NCBI GenBank assembly: GCA_964651335.1
Contig: CAZYVT010000024.1
Location: forward strand, 1-48,316
Direction: 5' to 3'
DNA: 48,316 nt
From: 2-02-FULL-66-14 sp964651335
GTDB lineage: Bacteria; Pseudomonadota; Gammaproteobacteria; Burkholderiales; SG8-39
Below, one piece after another: positions 7,821 to 17,515 of the stretch. Each line of letters starts with the position of its first letter. Positions within the stretch are counted from its first letter, which is position 1. The translations under genes were made by a program, and so were the position numbers. The notes below the pieces were generated by a model. It worked only from the letters and a program-made list of their open reading frames with translations. It did not search any database and was not told the DNA's origin.

Positions 7821-9074
7821 TCATCGGCGCAAGAAGGCGGCCGCAAAGAACCCGTCGGTGCCATGCACGTGCGGCCACAGCCGCAACCGCTCGCCCGCAT
7901 CCAGGGGAATTCGTTGCGCGGCGAGCAGTTCGCCGCACGACAGCGGCGCGAACTCGGAATGCGCGGCGGCGAAACGGTCTGCGACCGCCTCGTTCTCTTC
8001 CGCCAGCAGGCTGCAGGTCGCGTACACAAGGCGTCCTCCCGGCTTCAACAGACGCGATGCAGCGGCGAGGATGCGGTACTGCTCGTCGGCGAGCGGCGCG
8101 ATGCGATCTGGCCCGTAGCGCCATTTGAGGTCAGGATTGCGCCTCAGCGTGCCGAAACCGCTGCAGGGGGCGTCGACGAGCACGCGGTCGAGCTTTCCAG
8201 CGAGCCGCCTCGCCCGAACATCGTTCTCCCCGGCGAGGACAAGTGGATGGATGTTCGAAACCCCGGCGCGCGCCGCGCGCGGCGCGAGCGCGGCAAGCCG
8301 CTTTGCCGACACGTCCATCGCATACACGCGCCCCGTGCCCCGCATCAGCATCGCGAGCGCGAGGGTCTTGCCGCCCGCGCCTGCGCAGTAATCCGCCACC
8401 ATCTCGCCGCGCCGCGGTGCGAGAAGGTACGCAAGAATCTGGCTGCCTTCGTCCTGCACCTCGATCAGCCCGGCGGCAAACAGCGGATCGCGATTCACTG
8501 GCGGCCTGCCTGCAAGCCGGATCCCGGCGGGGGAATGCGGTGTCGGCACTCCGGCCATCCCGCGCGAGGCAAGCTGCGCCATCGCCTCATCGCGCCGGAT
8601 CCGCGCGAGATTCGTGCGCAGATCGAGTGGCGCCGGATCGAGCAGCGCGCGCGCAATGCGCATCGCCTCGATCTCGCCGTGCGCGCCGGCAAGCCGCTCC
8701 CAGAGCCAGTCCGGCAGATCGGCCTGCACGGCAGGTGCCATGCGCCCGCCGGTCGCCGTGCGCACGTGCGCAACGAGTGCGAGCTCGCTGTCGGTCAACA
8801 CGTCCTCGAGCGCACGGCCCGACAGCCCCTGCACGCGCACCAGCGCCGCGATGATCACAGACCGCGGCGCCGTGCTGCCTGCCGCAGCCTCCAGCGAGCG
8901 CCGGCGACGCAGGACCGCGTAGACGGTCTCGGCGACTAAGGCGCGGTCGCGCTGGCCGAGGTGGCGATGCCTGCGGAAGAACTCCGAAACCGTCTGGTCA
9001 GCAGCGCGCTCGAAGGGCATCAGCTCCGCGAGGAGCGCTTCGGCGTGGCCCAGCAGCCCGGGGGTTGCTTTCAC
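7821..9074 (-). CDS. rsmB: 16S rRNA (cytosine-5)-methyltransferase, RsmB/NOP family
   Basis: SAM-dependent enzyme of the RsmB/NOP family, probably methylating C967 of 16S rRNA. The N-terminal NusB-like RNA-binding domain covers about residues 1-140 (RRHRHLGQRDRALVAETVYAVLRR). The Rossmann methyltransferase part has DYCAGAGGKTLALA, the first catalytic-region motif DAPCSGFGTLRRNPDLKWR and the second cysteine in YATCSLLAEEN. The GTG at 9074 is preferred because homology starts there and it clears the upstream gene by 25 bp. The frame stays open to 9221, but those residues overlap the DUF3108 gene. Confidence 0.88.
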   Translation of the reverse strand: MKATPGLLGHAEALLAELMPFERAADQTVSEFFRRHRHLGQRDRALVAETVYAVLRRRRSLEAAAGSTAPRSVIIAALVRVQGLSGRALEDVLTDSELALVAHVRTATGGRMAPAVQADLPDWLWERLAGAHGEIEAMRIARALLDPAPLDLRTNLARIRRDEAMAQLASRGMAGVPTPHSPAGIRLAGRPPVNRDPLFAAGLIEVQDEGSQILAYLLAPRRGEMVADYCAGAGGKTLALAMLMRGTGRVYAMDVSAKRLAALAPRAARAGVSNIHPLVLAGENDVRARRLAGKLDRVLVDAPCSGFGTLRRNPDLKWRYGPDRIAPLADEQYRILAAASRLLKPGGRLVYATCSLLAEENEAVADRFAAAHSEFAPLSCGELLAAQRIPLDAGERLRLWPHVHGTDGFFAAAFLRR

Positions 9075-9099
9075 GGTCCCGATGGCAAACTCGCGGCGC

Positions 9100-9741
9100 T
9101 TACTGCACGGCGATGCGTACCGCCACCTGGTCGAGGCGTGTGCCATCCTTCTCGGTGACCAGAATCCGCACCGGGAGATAGGATCGATTCGCAGCAAGCC
9201 AGATCTCGGCGCCGCGATCATCGGGCCGTTCCTTCTTCTTGACCAGCTTCAGCGCGTCGAACTCGCCAGCGGGAACGCGGATCCGCTCTCGCCCCGCCGG
9301 CACATAAACATGGGTGGCGACGCCCTTGCCGTCGGCGACTCTCACGGCCGCCTCGGCACGCGGCGGGACGAATACGAAGTTCCAGATGAAGCTCAGCCGG
9401 TCCTGCTGCTGCAGTGCCGGCGTCGCGTGGGCCGGATCGAACGCGACCCTCCTCGTATCCCGGCCGGGGCGTCGGTCCTCGAATTCCGCCGGGTGCAGTC
9501 CGTCGGCGGAGACCGCGCCGCGGCTCAGGCGTGTCGCCTCGCCGCGCAGCGCGTACACGCCTTTTCCCTTCCACGATTCCTCCAGCCGGTAGTGGCGGCC
9601 GTCGTGCTCGAGACGACCCGTCACCTCCACCACCGCCGCGCCGTCGCGCACGATTTCGTAGGCGATCTCGACACGCCGCGGAGGCGCCGCGTGCGCGCTC
9701 AAGGCGAAACTAAGCGCGATCGGCAAAAACCAGTTGCGCAT
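9100..9741 (-). CDS. DUF3108 domain-containing exported protein
   Basis: A 213-residue protein with a clear signal peptide (MRNWFLPIALSFALSAHA, cleavage before APPRR). The rest is predominantly beta-strand and matches the DUF3108 pattern: EIAYEIVRDG near the start, VPAGEFDALKL in the middle and IWLAANRSYLPVRI near the end. The function is unknown; a periplasmic or outer-membrane-linked location is inferred. The start at 9741 lies inside the 3' end of purN (32-bp overlap). The purN-DUF3108 pairing is recurrent in betaproteobacteria as far as I recall. Confidence 0.82.
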   Translation of the reverse strand: MRNWFLPIALSFALSAHAAPPRRVEIAYEIVRDGAAVVEVTGRLEHDGRHYRLEESWKGKGVYALRGEATRLSRGAVSADGLHPAEFEDRRPGRDTRRVAFDPAHATPALQQQDRLSFIWNFVFVPPRAEAAVRVADGKGVATHVYVPAGRERIRVPAGEFDALKLVKKKERPDDRGAEIWLAANRSYLPVRILVTEKDGTRLDQVAVRIAVQ

Positions 9742-10327
9742 CGTTTCCCAGAACGCGCACCATGCCGCCTTCGATGACAAGCCGATCTTCGAGGAACCAG
9801 CGAATCGCGCGCGGATACACCTGGTGTTCCTCCCGCAGCACGCGCTCGGCGAGCATGTCCGGCGTGTCGCCGGCCCGCACCGGCACGGCCGCCTGGACGA
9901 TGATCGGTCCGTGGTCGAGGTCCGTGGTGACATAGTGCACCGTGCAGCCGTGCAGCTTCACGCCGGCCGCAAGCGCACGCTCGTGGGTGTCGAGACCGGG
10001 AAACGCAGGCAACAGCGACGGGTGGATGTTGACGAGGCGTCCCGCGTAGCGCTCGACAAAGCCGGGCGTGAGGATGCGCATGAACCCGGCCAGGGCGACC
10101 AGTTTCGGCGCCAAGCGGTCGATCTCCGCGGCGAGCGCGGCGTCGAACGGTTCCCTCGACGAGAAAGCCCTGTGCTCCACAACCCGCGTCGGCACGCCGT
10201 GGCGCGCGGCAATCTCGAGACCTCTCGCGTCCGCTTTGTTGCTGATCACGCCGGACACGGGCAACCCGGCTTCGAGAATCGCTTTCAGGTTGCTGCCGCG
10301 GCCAGAGATGAGGACGACGACCGACAT
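9710..10327 (-). CDS. purN: Phosphoribosylglycinamide formyltransferase
   Basis: Transfers the formyl group of 10-formyltetrahydrofolate to GAR in de novo purine synthesis. It has SGRGSNLKAI (residues 8-17, phosphate-binding loop), LAGFMRIL, and the signature HPSLLPAFPG with the catalytic His. LHGCTVHYVTTDLDHGPII carries the catalytic Asp. Length 205 is normal. It shares a long minus-strand gene string with neighbours on both sides: 25 bp from the TraB/GumN gene upstream, overlapping the DUF3108 gene downstream. Confidence 0.95.
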   Translation of the reverse strand: MSVVVLISGRGSNLKAILEAGLPVSGVISNKADARGLEIAARHGVPTRVVEHRAFSSREPFDAALAAEIDRLAPKLVALAGFMRILTPGFVERYAGRLVNIHPSLLPAFPGLDTHERALAAGVKLHGCTVHYVTTDLDHGPIIVQAAVPVRAGDTPDMLAERVLREEHQVYPRAIRWFLEDRLVIEGGMVRVLGNDAQLVFADRA

Positions 10328-10352
10328 CGCGTCGCGAATGTTAACAGGCGGG

Positions 10353-11222
10353 TCAATAGACCCTCTTGACGCGATAGCCGTCCTGCTCCAGCAGCGCGAG
10401 CACCCCCTTCGGACCGTACAGATGCATGACGCCCAGCGCGACGAAGGCGTTGCCCTTCCTCACCTGGCGCTGCATGCGGAACGCCATCACCACGCTGCGA
10501 TCGAACAGCACGCGTTTTGTGAGGTTGGCGTGGTGTAGCGCAATCCCGGGATGGCGCGCGGCGAAATCCTGCTGGATGCGCCAGATCGCCGCCAGGTCGC
10601 GCGCAAGGTAGGCCTGCAGCGTCTGCTCCGCCATCGCCGCCAGTTCTTCGCGATGCAGGAGCGCATGCTTGAGCAGCGCAATTTGCGAGCGCATCGGGAA
10701 TTCGTCGAATACGAACACCTGCTCCTCGACATCCTCCATCGGAAACAGGGGGATCCGCCGCGCCCGCGCCAGCGCGTACAGCTGCGCGTCGGGCGACACG
10801 CCGTCGCCGGTCTGGGCGTTGCGCAGGTTGAGGAGCACTCCCCACGGCTTGAGTTTGTTGACGAAATCCGGCTTCAGCCCGATGGGCCTGAGCGCCTCGA
10901 GCACGCGGGCGAAATCCTCGGGCCCGATCTTCTCCCCGAGCGTTTGCCGGTCGAGGAACAGCGCGGCCTCGAGAAAGCGTTCCTTTCCGTAGGTGCCCTC
11001 GATGTATTCGACCGTGAGGGAACGCGCGCGCGCGAACGCATCGCGCACCGGCGCCGGCAACTCGGCAAGCCGCGAATCGGCGACGTGCATCGTGCCGTAG
11101 ACATGGCTCGGCGCGGCACCGGACTTCGTCACCTGCCAGAGCACGCCCTGCGCGAAGCGCTCGCCGGCGGGAACCTGCGTCGTGCACGCGAGCGCCAGCA
11201 GCGCGAGCAACAGCCGACCCAT
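10353..11222 (-). CDS. TraB/GumN family protein
   Basis: A 289-residue exported protein of the TraB/PrgY/GumN family, possibly a metal-dependent peptidase-like fold. The signal peptide is MGRLLLALLALACTTQVPAG. The family GTMH motif appears in HVYGTMHVAD (about residues 41-50), and a C-terminal MHLYGPKGVLALLEQDGY matches the second conserved histidine block. The ATG at 11222 shares one base with the stop of the upstream methyltransferase (TGATG), supporting this start and translational coupling. The substrate is unknown. Confidence 0.85.
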   Translation of the reverse strand: MGRLLLALLALACTTQVPAGERFAQGVLWQVTKSGAAPSHVYGTMHVADSRLAELPAPVRDAFARARSLTVEYIEGTYGKERFLEAALFLDRQTLGEKIGPEDFARVLEALRPIGLKPDFVNKLKPWGVLLNLRNAQTGDGVSPDAQLYALARARRIPLFPMEDVEEQVFVFDEFPMRSQIALLKHALLHREELAAMAEQTLQAYLARDLAAIWRIQQDFAARHPGIALHHANLTKRVLFDRSVVMAFRMQRQVRKGNAFVALGVMHLYGPKGVLALLEQDGYRVKRVY

Positions 11223-11760
11223 CAGGGCCGCGGTACTACCCAAAGATACACTTCGTGCGAAGACTCTCCGACCCGGACCTGCGCGCCGTCGAGCGGCGCC
11301 CAGCCTGCGATGCCGAACTGGTGCGACACGACGCGCGACCCCGGCTTCAGCTCCGAGAGAAGCTTCGGCCGCAGCTTCGCGTTGAGCTCCGGAAAAAGAT
11401 ACAGCGTCACGACGGTCGCTTCGGAAAAGTCCGTCAGGAACAGGTCTTGCACCAAGAACCGCACGCGGTCGGCGACGCCGGCGCGGCGCGCCGCCGCATG
11501 CGCCTCCTCGATCCGCCGCGGATCGATGTCGACGCCGACGCCGCGGGCGCCGTGGCGCTGCGCAGCCGCGATCACGATGCGTCCGTCGCCGCAGCCGAGG
11601 TCATACACGACGTCGGCCGGCCCCACTTTCGCGAGCCGCAGCATCTCCTCTACAACGACGTACGGCGTTACGACGTACGGTACGTCCAGTTTCACCCCCG
11701 GCGTGGAGCAGCCCGCGCCAGCGGCGGCGGCGAGCGCCGCGCCCAGAAACTCTCTTCGCT

Positions 11761-11764
<4 letters not shown>
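11222..11764 (-). CDS. Class I SAM-dependent methyltransferase with twin-arginine/lipoprotein-like N-terminus
   Basis: A 180-residue Rossmann methyltransferase with VVYDLGCGDGRIVI (SAM-binding motif I), VGVDIDPRRIEEA (motif II) and VVTLYLFPELNAKLRPKL. The PYVVTPYVVVEEML lead-in is shared with small lysine-methyltransferase-like proteins. The likely start is the GTG at 11764, which overlaps the fumC stop by GTGA. From there the protein begins VKRREFLGAALAAAAGAGCS, a twin-arginine motif plus a lipobox-like cysteine at 19. An exported SAM enzyme would be unusual, so this start deserves checking. The methyl acceptor is unknown. Confidence 0.8.
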
Positions 11765-13155
<1,391 letters not shown>

Positions 13156-13168
13156 CGCGGCAGTAATG

Positions 13169-13639
13169 TTACTTCTTGAGCAGACTTCTCAGCATCCAGG
13201 CATTTTTCTCATGGATGCCCATGCGCTGGGTGAGGAGATCGAGGGTCGGCTGGTCGTTTGCCTCCTCCGCGAGCGGAAGCACCTCGCGCGCGGTACGCAC
13301 CACGGCTTCCTGGGCATCGATCAGCAGCCGCACCATTTTCTCCGCTCTGGGCACGCCCTCGGTCTCCTTGATGCGCGCGAGCCCCAGATACTCCTTGTAG
13401 GTGCCGGGGGCGTAGTGCCCGAGCGCCCGGATTCGCTCGGCGATGGTATCGATCGCGTTCCACGCTTCGGTGTACTGCTCCATGAACATCAGGTGCAGGG
13501 TCTGGAACATCGGCCCCTCGACGTTCCAGTGGAAATTGTGCGACTTGAGATACAGCAGGTAGGTGTCGGCGAGCATCCGCGACAACCCTTGTGCGATCCG
13601 GGCCCGGTCCTTGGTGCTGATTCCGGTGTTGACAGCCAT
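13169..13639 (-). CDS. dps: DNA starvation/stationary-phase protection protein Dps
   Basis: A 156-residue ferritin-like protein that oxidises and stores iron and may coat DNA. The inter-subunit ferroxidase pattern is visible: SHNFHWNVEGP (first His), TLHLMFMEQY (second His) and AIDTIAERIRALG (Asp and Glu). The residue four after the second His is Met, where Dps proteins usually have Asp or Glu. Two ATG codons are adjacent (13642, 13639). The AGGAG is 3 nt from the first and 6 nt from the second, so 13639 is chosen. First gene of a string with fumC. Confidence 0.92.
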   Translation of the reverse strand: MAVNTGISTKDRARIAQGLSRMLADTYLLYLKSHNFHWNVEGPMFQTLHLMFMEQYTEAWNAIDTIAERIRALGHYAPGTYKEYLGLARIKETEGVPRAEKMVRLLIDAQEAVVRTAREVLPLAEEANDQPTLDLLTQRMGIHEKNAWMLRSLLKK

Positions 13640-13678
13640 CATGATCTCCTATCCGTTTGCAACCGGTAATGGCTGCAG

Positions 13679-13707
13679 TCTATAACGATGCCGATTCCCC
13701 GTGCCAA
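13679..13707 (-). promoter_or_regulatory. Predicted sigma-70 promoter of dps-fumC
   Basis: On the minus strand, TTGGCA (13702-13707), a 17-bp spacer and TATAGA (13679-13684). The start of transcription would fall near 13672, giving a leader of about 30 bases with the AGGAG site. Confidence 0.6.
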
Positions 13708-13892
13708 CGAGTTCTTCTGATCGCCGCCATGGATTCCGACTATTTGAGCGCCGCCAGTACGGCCCGGTCCCGCGCGCCGAACCCTAGATTTGCCCTCTTT
13801 CCACGACCGGGCTACTATCCCTAGTGGTCGGGGCGATCCCGGTCAGAGGGAGACGGATCGAGTTGACGGCGACTGCGCGCGCAACGTGGTGG

Positions 13893-14429
13893 TCAGGCGG
13901 TCTTCTGGCTCGCGCTTGCGGCCGCCTCCCGGATTCCCGCAGTGGCGGTGGCGATCTGCGATTCGGTCAGGCGCGCCGCCTGTTCGGGAATCTGCGCGCC
14001 CATGCCGAAGGCGGCATAGCCCGCCTGCATCAGCGACTTGATCGCCGCCGCCATCGGCTCGGCGCCCGGCGGAAGGCTCTCGACCATCTTTCCGAACTCC
14101 TCATTCATCTGCGCGGCCTGCTCCTCGATGCGCCGCAGGGCCTCGCGCTGGCCGTGGCTCGCCGCCTCGAAGTGCCGGTTCCAGAAGCCGAGCGCGATTT
14201 CGATCTGCTGATTGGCGAACCGCGCCTGGGCCGCGAGCAGATCATTGAGCGTGTGGGCAGAGCTGATGCCCTTGCTCAGTTCGGCGTGCTCGCCGATCGC
14301 CGCACGGATCGCCTCCAGCTGGCGTGTCCGCAGGCGTTCGGCTTCGCCGAGCATCGTGCCGGCGAGGTTGACCAAGCCCTCCAGGCCGGCGCGATAGGCG
14401 GTGAGGAATTGCTCCTGTGGGTTCGACAT
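13893..14429 (-). CDS. Phasin family protein
   Basis: A 178-residue, highly helical, Ala/Glu-rich protein of the phasin type, expected to coat polyhydroxyalkanoate granules. The start at 14429 (MSNPQEQFLTAYRAGLEGLVNLAG) is preceded by GAGGAGG seven bases upstream; the frame is open beyond it but without homology. ALGFWNRHFEAA and the Ala-rich C-terminus fit phasins. It is the first of two phasins in the window (the other at 20548). The 250 bp between it and dps contain the dps promoter and no gene. Confidence 0.8.
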   Translation of the reverse strand: MSNPQEQFLTAYRAGLEGLVNLAGTMLGEAERLRTRQLEAIRAAIGEHAELSKGISSAHTLNDLLAAQARFANQQIEIALGFWNRHFEAASHGQREALRRIEEQAAQMNEEFGKMVESLPPGAEPMAAAIKSLMQAGYAAFGMGAQIPEQAARLTESQIATATAGIREAAASASQKTA

Positions 14430-14462
14430 GGCGTCCTCCTCGAGAAATCGGAGCCGCAAATC

Positions 14463-14486
14463 AATATACGCCGACCGAGGCCCCCG
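14463..14486 (-). promoter_or_regulatory. Possible promoter of the first phasin gene
   Basis: A minus-strand TATATT (14463-14468) lies about 35 bp upstream of the phasin start in an otherwise GC-rich stretch. The best -35 candidate about 18 bp further upstream is a poor match (CTGTTG), so only the -10 box is well supported. Confidence 0.35.
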
Positions 14487-14580
14487 CAACAGGAGCGCGA
14501 AATCGGCGTTGATTTCGCTCAACCTTTTCCAGTCAGCGGCGTTCAATGGGTATCTTGAGCGATCGCGTACCCGGTGACGA

Positions 14581-14796
14581 ATGGGTCAAGTCGTAAAGCT
14601 TGCCGAACGCAGGGCCAAGCGCATCGCTGCCCGGGGCGCGTCGCCCCGACTGCTCGGGGAACAGACCTATTTCTGCATGGGCTGCGACACCGACCGATTC
14701 CTGCTGTATCCCGGTGGACGCGTGCAATGCGCGCGCTGCGGCTCGCTGATGGAAAACCTGCACATCACCGACGACGCCGCTCCGAACGAGTCCTGA
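14581..14796 (+). CDS. Small zinc ribbon-like protein
   Basis: A 71-residue protein with two CxxC knuckles, CMGC (32-35) and CARC (50-53), separated by 14 residues. This is the spacing of a rubredoxin-like or zinc ribbon fold. The first 25 residues are basic (KLAERRAKRIAARG) and could contact nucleic acid. No specific family was recognised. It is the only plus-strand gene here, divergent from the phasin and convergent with the EamA gene. Confidence 0.65.
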   Translation: MGQVVKLAERRAKRIAARGASPRLLGEQTYFCMGCDTDRFLLYPGGRVQCARCGSLMENLHITDDAAPNES

Positions 14797-14806
14797 GCCT
14801 TTCCTC

Positions 14807-15256
14807 CTAGCGGCGCTGCGGCACGACCACGGTTCCGAGGGCGGCCACGATCAGCAGCATCGCGCCGTACTCGTGCCAGCTTGGCCGTTCACCGAGAAAC
14901 AGCATTCCCGAAATCACCCCCACCACCGGGACGAGCAGCATGCTGAGCGAAAACACCGTGACCGACACCGAGGTTGCAAGCTTGATCCACGCCCAGTGCG
15001 CCCACGCGAAGGCGACGATTACGTTATAGCCAATCGCGAGCCAGGCCTCGCCGCTGATCGGCGGGTGCCGGCCGAGATCGACAATCGCCGCCACCATGAC
15101 GATCGGGATGCCGCCGATCAGCATGATCCATGCAGTAAAGACGCTGACCGGCACCGAAACCGGGAATTTCTTTTGCAGCACGGTGCCGATCGCCCAGGTG
15201 AGCGCCGCACCCAGCACGAGCAGCGTGCCGACCGGTGCTGCCTGCAGGTTGGACAC
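14807..15256 (-). CDS. EamA/DMT transporter, C-terminal half (after in-frame amber stop)
   Basis: Encodes the second EamA repeat, about five membrane helices: TLLVLGAALTWAIGTVLQKKF at the start and LLVPVVGVISGMLFLGERPS with the family GE motif near the end. It is in the same frame as the upstream half and begins at a GTG directly after the TAG, so it could be reached by readthrough or by reinitiation. Alone it is half of the normal ten-helix carrier of the drug/metabolite transporter superfamily. Confidence 0.75.
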   Translation of the reverse strand: MSNLQAAPVGTLLVLGAALTWAIGTVLQKKFPVSVPVSVFTAWIMLIGGIPIVMVAAIVDLGRHPPISGEAWLAIGYNVIVAFAWAHWAWIKLATSVSVTVFSLSMLLVPVVGVISGMLFLGERPSWHEYGAMLLIVAALGTVVVPQRR

Positions 15257-15700
15257 CTACTCTAAGAGAAGCAGAGCAAGGCCTGCCATTCCAAGCGCGA
15301 TCCCGACCAGCTTGCGGCCGTTCATTCGTTCACCGAGCAGCCAGACCGACAGCGGGATCGCCCACACCGGCATCGTATAGGCGATGATCGCCGCGCGTCC
15401 CGAGGGAATCATGGAGACGCCGTACGCCACCAGAATGTTCCAGCTCGTGATGTTGAACAAAGAGAGCACGGCGAGACGGCGCCACTCCGCGCGGGGCACG
15501 GCGAGCGGCGCCCCGGTCGCGCGGAGCACCGCGAACAGGATCGCCGCCCCGCCGGCAAGGCAAAACGTGCGGAATGTCCACGGCGAAACCTCGGCGAGCG
15601 ACACCTTCATGGCGGTCCAGTTGAATCCCCAGCCGAGCGTCAGCCCGGCGAGAATCCACCAGAGCCTGCGCGGCAGGTTCTCCTGAGAGCTCTCGCTCAC
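15257..15700 (-). CDS. EamA/DMT transporter, N-terminal half (ends at in-frame amber stop)
   Basis: Encodes the first EamA repeat: LGWGFNWTAMKVSLAEVSPWTFRTF at the start, and ends VWLLGERMNGRKLVGIALGMAGLALLLLE followed by TAG (15257-15259). The next codon in the same frame continues the second repeat, and the two halves together make 297 residues, the normal size. One nonsense codon, with no frame change, therefore splits an otherwise intact gene. The GTG start (15700) overlaps the upstream stop by GTGA. This is the last gene of the mutase operon and may export or import an organic acid or a related solute. Confidence 0.78.
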   Translation of the reverse strand: MSESSQENLPRRLWWILAGLTLGWGFNWTAMKVSLAEVSPWTFRTFCLAGGAAILFAVLRATGAPLAVPRAEWRRLAVLSLFNITSWNILVAYGVSMIPSGRAAIIAYTMPVWAIPLSVWLLGERMNGRKLVGIALGMAGLALLLLE

Positions 15701-17508
15701 TGCGCTGCGAGTTTTTCCCGCAGCGCCGCGGCGTGCGCCTCCGGGGCAATCATGCCGAACTTCTCGCCCAGCAGGAGCTGCAGGTACGCGACGTCCGAAT
15801 TGTGGAGCTGCGGATGCAGGTAAAAGCGCGGCAGCAGGCGCGCCGTGAGCCAGTGGCGTCTGGAGCCGCGGTCTTCGGCGTCCGGGAACAGCGTCAGGTT
15901 GAAGCTCCACAGTCCAAGCTGCGCGTAGGCCGCAGCGATCCGCGAAAGCGTGCCGGCGAAGGTGTCGATCTCCGCGTCGCCGCATTCACCGAGCGTGCGC
16001 CGCCCTGCGAACGCGGCCTGTGCATTGCCGAGCATGCCGACGGGACACCAGGGTACCCACCACGCAAGCGGGCTTTCCTCGAGCACGATGCGGCTGCCTT
16101 CGCGGCGCTCGGCCTCGAGCAAGGCCTCGGGATAGGGCACACCGTGGCGCTCGAGAAAGCGGGATTCGGCCTCGAGTTCGCGCCGCAGCGCGTTGCCCGG
16201 CGTGTCGGTGACGATCACCTGCATGTGCGGATGGACCTGCGATGCGCCCGAGGGTGGCATGTAATTCCACGTCACGATTCCCCAGGCTTCACGCCCCCGC
16301 ACGGTTGCGCCCGCCTCGCGAATGAAATCGCGCGCCAGCTTGAGCGAATCGGCGATCATTTCCGCGGCAAACGCCTGCATGGCGACGAAGTGGCTGCGCG
16401 ACATCGCGACGATCGCGGACACGTCGTCGTAGGGGAACAGGTTCGGGAAGAGCACCGCCTCGCCGTGCCGCAAGCGCCCGCCGGCAAGCAGTGCATCCGG
16501 ATAACGCGGCGTGCTCGACTCGATCCGTTCCGGGCAGAAGGGGCAGGTTGCGCGCGTGCTCTCGGCAAGCGTGGCAAGGTCCGGCACCTGGCGCGGCGGA
16601 AGGGCGAAGTGGCAGACGCGCGCCGTTTCCCCGGTGAGCGGGTCGAGCCGCACTTCGCTCTCGATTTCCGACAACTCGAATCCCCTGCGCGGGTCGTGAA
16701 TGCGGGCAAGCTTCCTGGTCGCCCGGAACTCGATTTGCGGCACCGACCGCGAACCGCGGCCGTGATGATGTGCCTGGTGCCGATCAACGGCATCCACGAC
16801 CGCCGCGATGCCCTCGCCGGTCGTCGCCACCGTGCGCAGCACCAGCGGCTTCCAGCCGGCACGCGTACGGAGAGAAAGCATGCCCAGAAGTTCGCGCTCG
16901 GTGCGCTCGGCGAGCGGCAGGTCCGCCTTGTTGACCACGAACAGATCGGCGACCTCGAACACGCCCGCCTTGATCGCCTGCACCTCGTCCCCCATTCCCG
17001 GAGGACACAGGACCAGCCTGGTATCGGTCTCCCGGGCAATTTCGACCTCGGACTGGCCGGCGCCGACCGTTTCAACGATGACGACGTCGAAGCGCGCCGC
17101 GTCAAGCACGTCGATCACGGCGCGCGTGGTGCGCGTAAGCCCGCCGAGATGTCCGCGCGCGGCGAGCGAGCGAATGAATACGCGCTCATCGGCCTGGTGT
17201 TCGGTCATGCGGATGCGGTCGCCGAGCACTGCGCCTCCGCTGATCGGGCTCGAGGGGTCCACCGCGACGACCGCAACGTGCTTGCCGCGCGCCAGATACT
17301 CGCTGATCAGCGCGTTCACGAGCGTGGACTTGCCGGCGCCGGGCGGCCCCGTGACTCCGATGACCCGCGCATTGCCGAGCCGCCCTTCGAGCCCGGCGTG
17401 AATCACCGCTGCGTCCGTGCCTTCGTTCTCGACTGCGGAGATCGCGCGCGCGATCGCGCGCCGGTCGCGCGCGCAGATTCGTTCCACCCAGCCGGTCGGG
17501 GCGTTCAC
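15697..17508 (-). CDS. Fusion: MeaB/ArgK-type G3E GTPase + galactose-1-phosphate uridylyltransferase-like domain
   Basis: A 603-residue two-domain protein. Residues 1-250 match MeaB, the GTPase chaperone of B12-dependent acyl-CoA mutases: P-loop GPPGAGKST (54-62), DPSSPISGGAVLGDRIRM, ETVGAGQSE (146-154) and NKAD (193-196). Residues 255-603 resemble GalT of the HIT superfamily: CPFC (322-325, a possible zinc knuckle), FPNLFPYDD and the catalytic-type HPHMQ (426-430). The usual MeaB C-terminal dimerisation helices (about 60 residues) appear to be replaced by the GalT-like part. It lies 7 bp behind the mutase gene. The MeaB role is firm by context; the role of the second domain is unknown. Confidence 0.88.
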   Translation of the reverse strand: MNAPTGWVERICARDRRAIARAISAVENEGTDAAVIHAGLEGRLGNARVIGVTGPPGAGKSTLVNALISEYLARGKHVAVVAVDPSSPISGGAVLGDRIRMTEHQADERVFIRSLAARGHLGGLTRTTRAVIDVLDAARFDVVIVETVGAGQSEVEIARETDTRLVLCPPGMGDEVQAIKAGVFEVADLFVVNKADLPLAERTERELLGMLSLRTRAGWKPLVLRTVATTGEGIAAVVDAVDRHQAHHHGRGSRSVPQIEFRATRKLARIHDPRRGFELSEIESEVRLDPLTGETARVCHFALPPRQVPDLATLAESTRATCPFCPERIESSTPRYPDALLAGGRLRHGEAVLFPNLFPYDDVSAIVAMSRSHFVAMQAFAAEMIADSLKLARDFIREAGATVRGREAWGIVTWNYMPPSGASQVHPHMQVIVTDTPGNALRRELEAESRFLERHGVPYPEALLEAERREGSRIVLEESPLAWWVPWCPVGMLGNAQAAFAGRRTLGECGDAEIDTFAGTLSRIAAAYAQLGLWSFNLTLFPDAEDRGSRRHWLTARLLPRFYLHPQLHNSDVAYLQLLLGEKFGMIAPEAHAAALREKLAAQ

Positions 17509-17515
17509 GGCGCCG

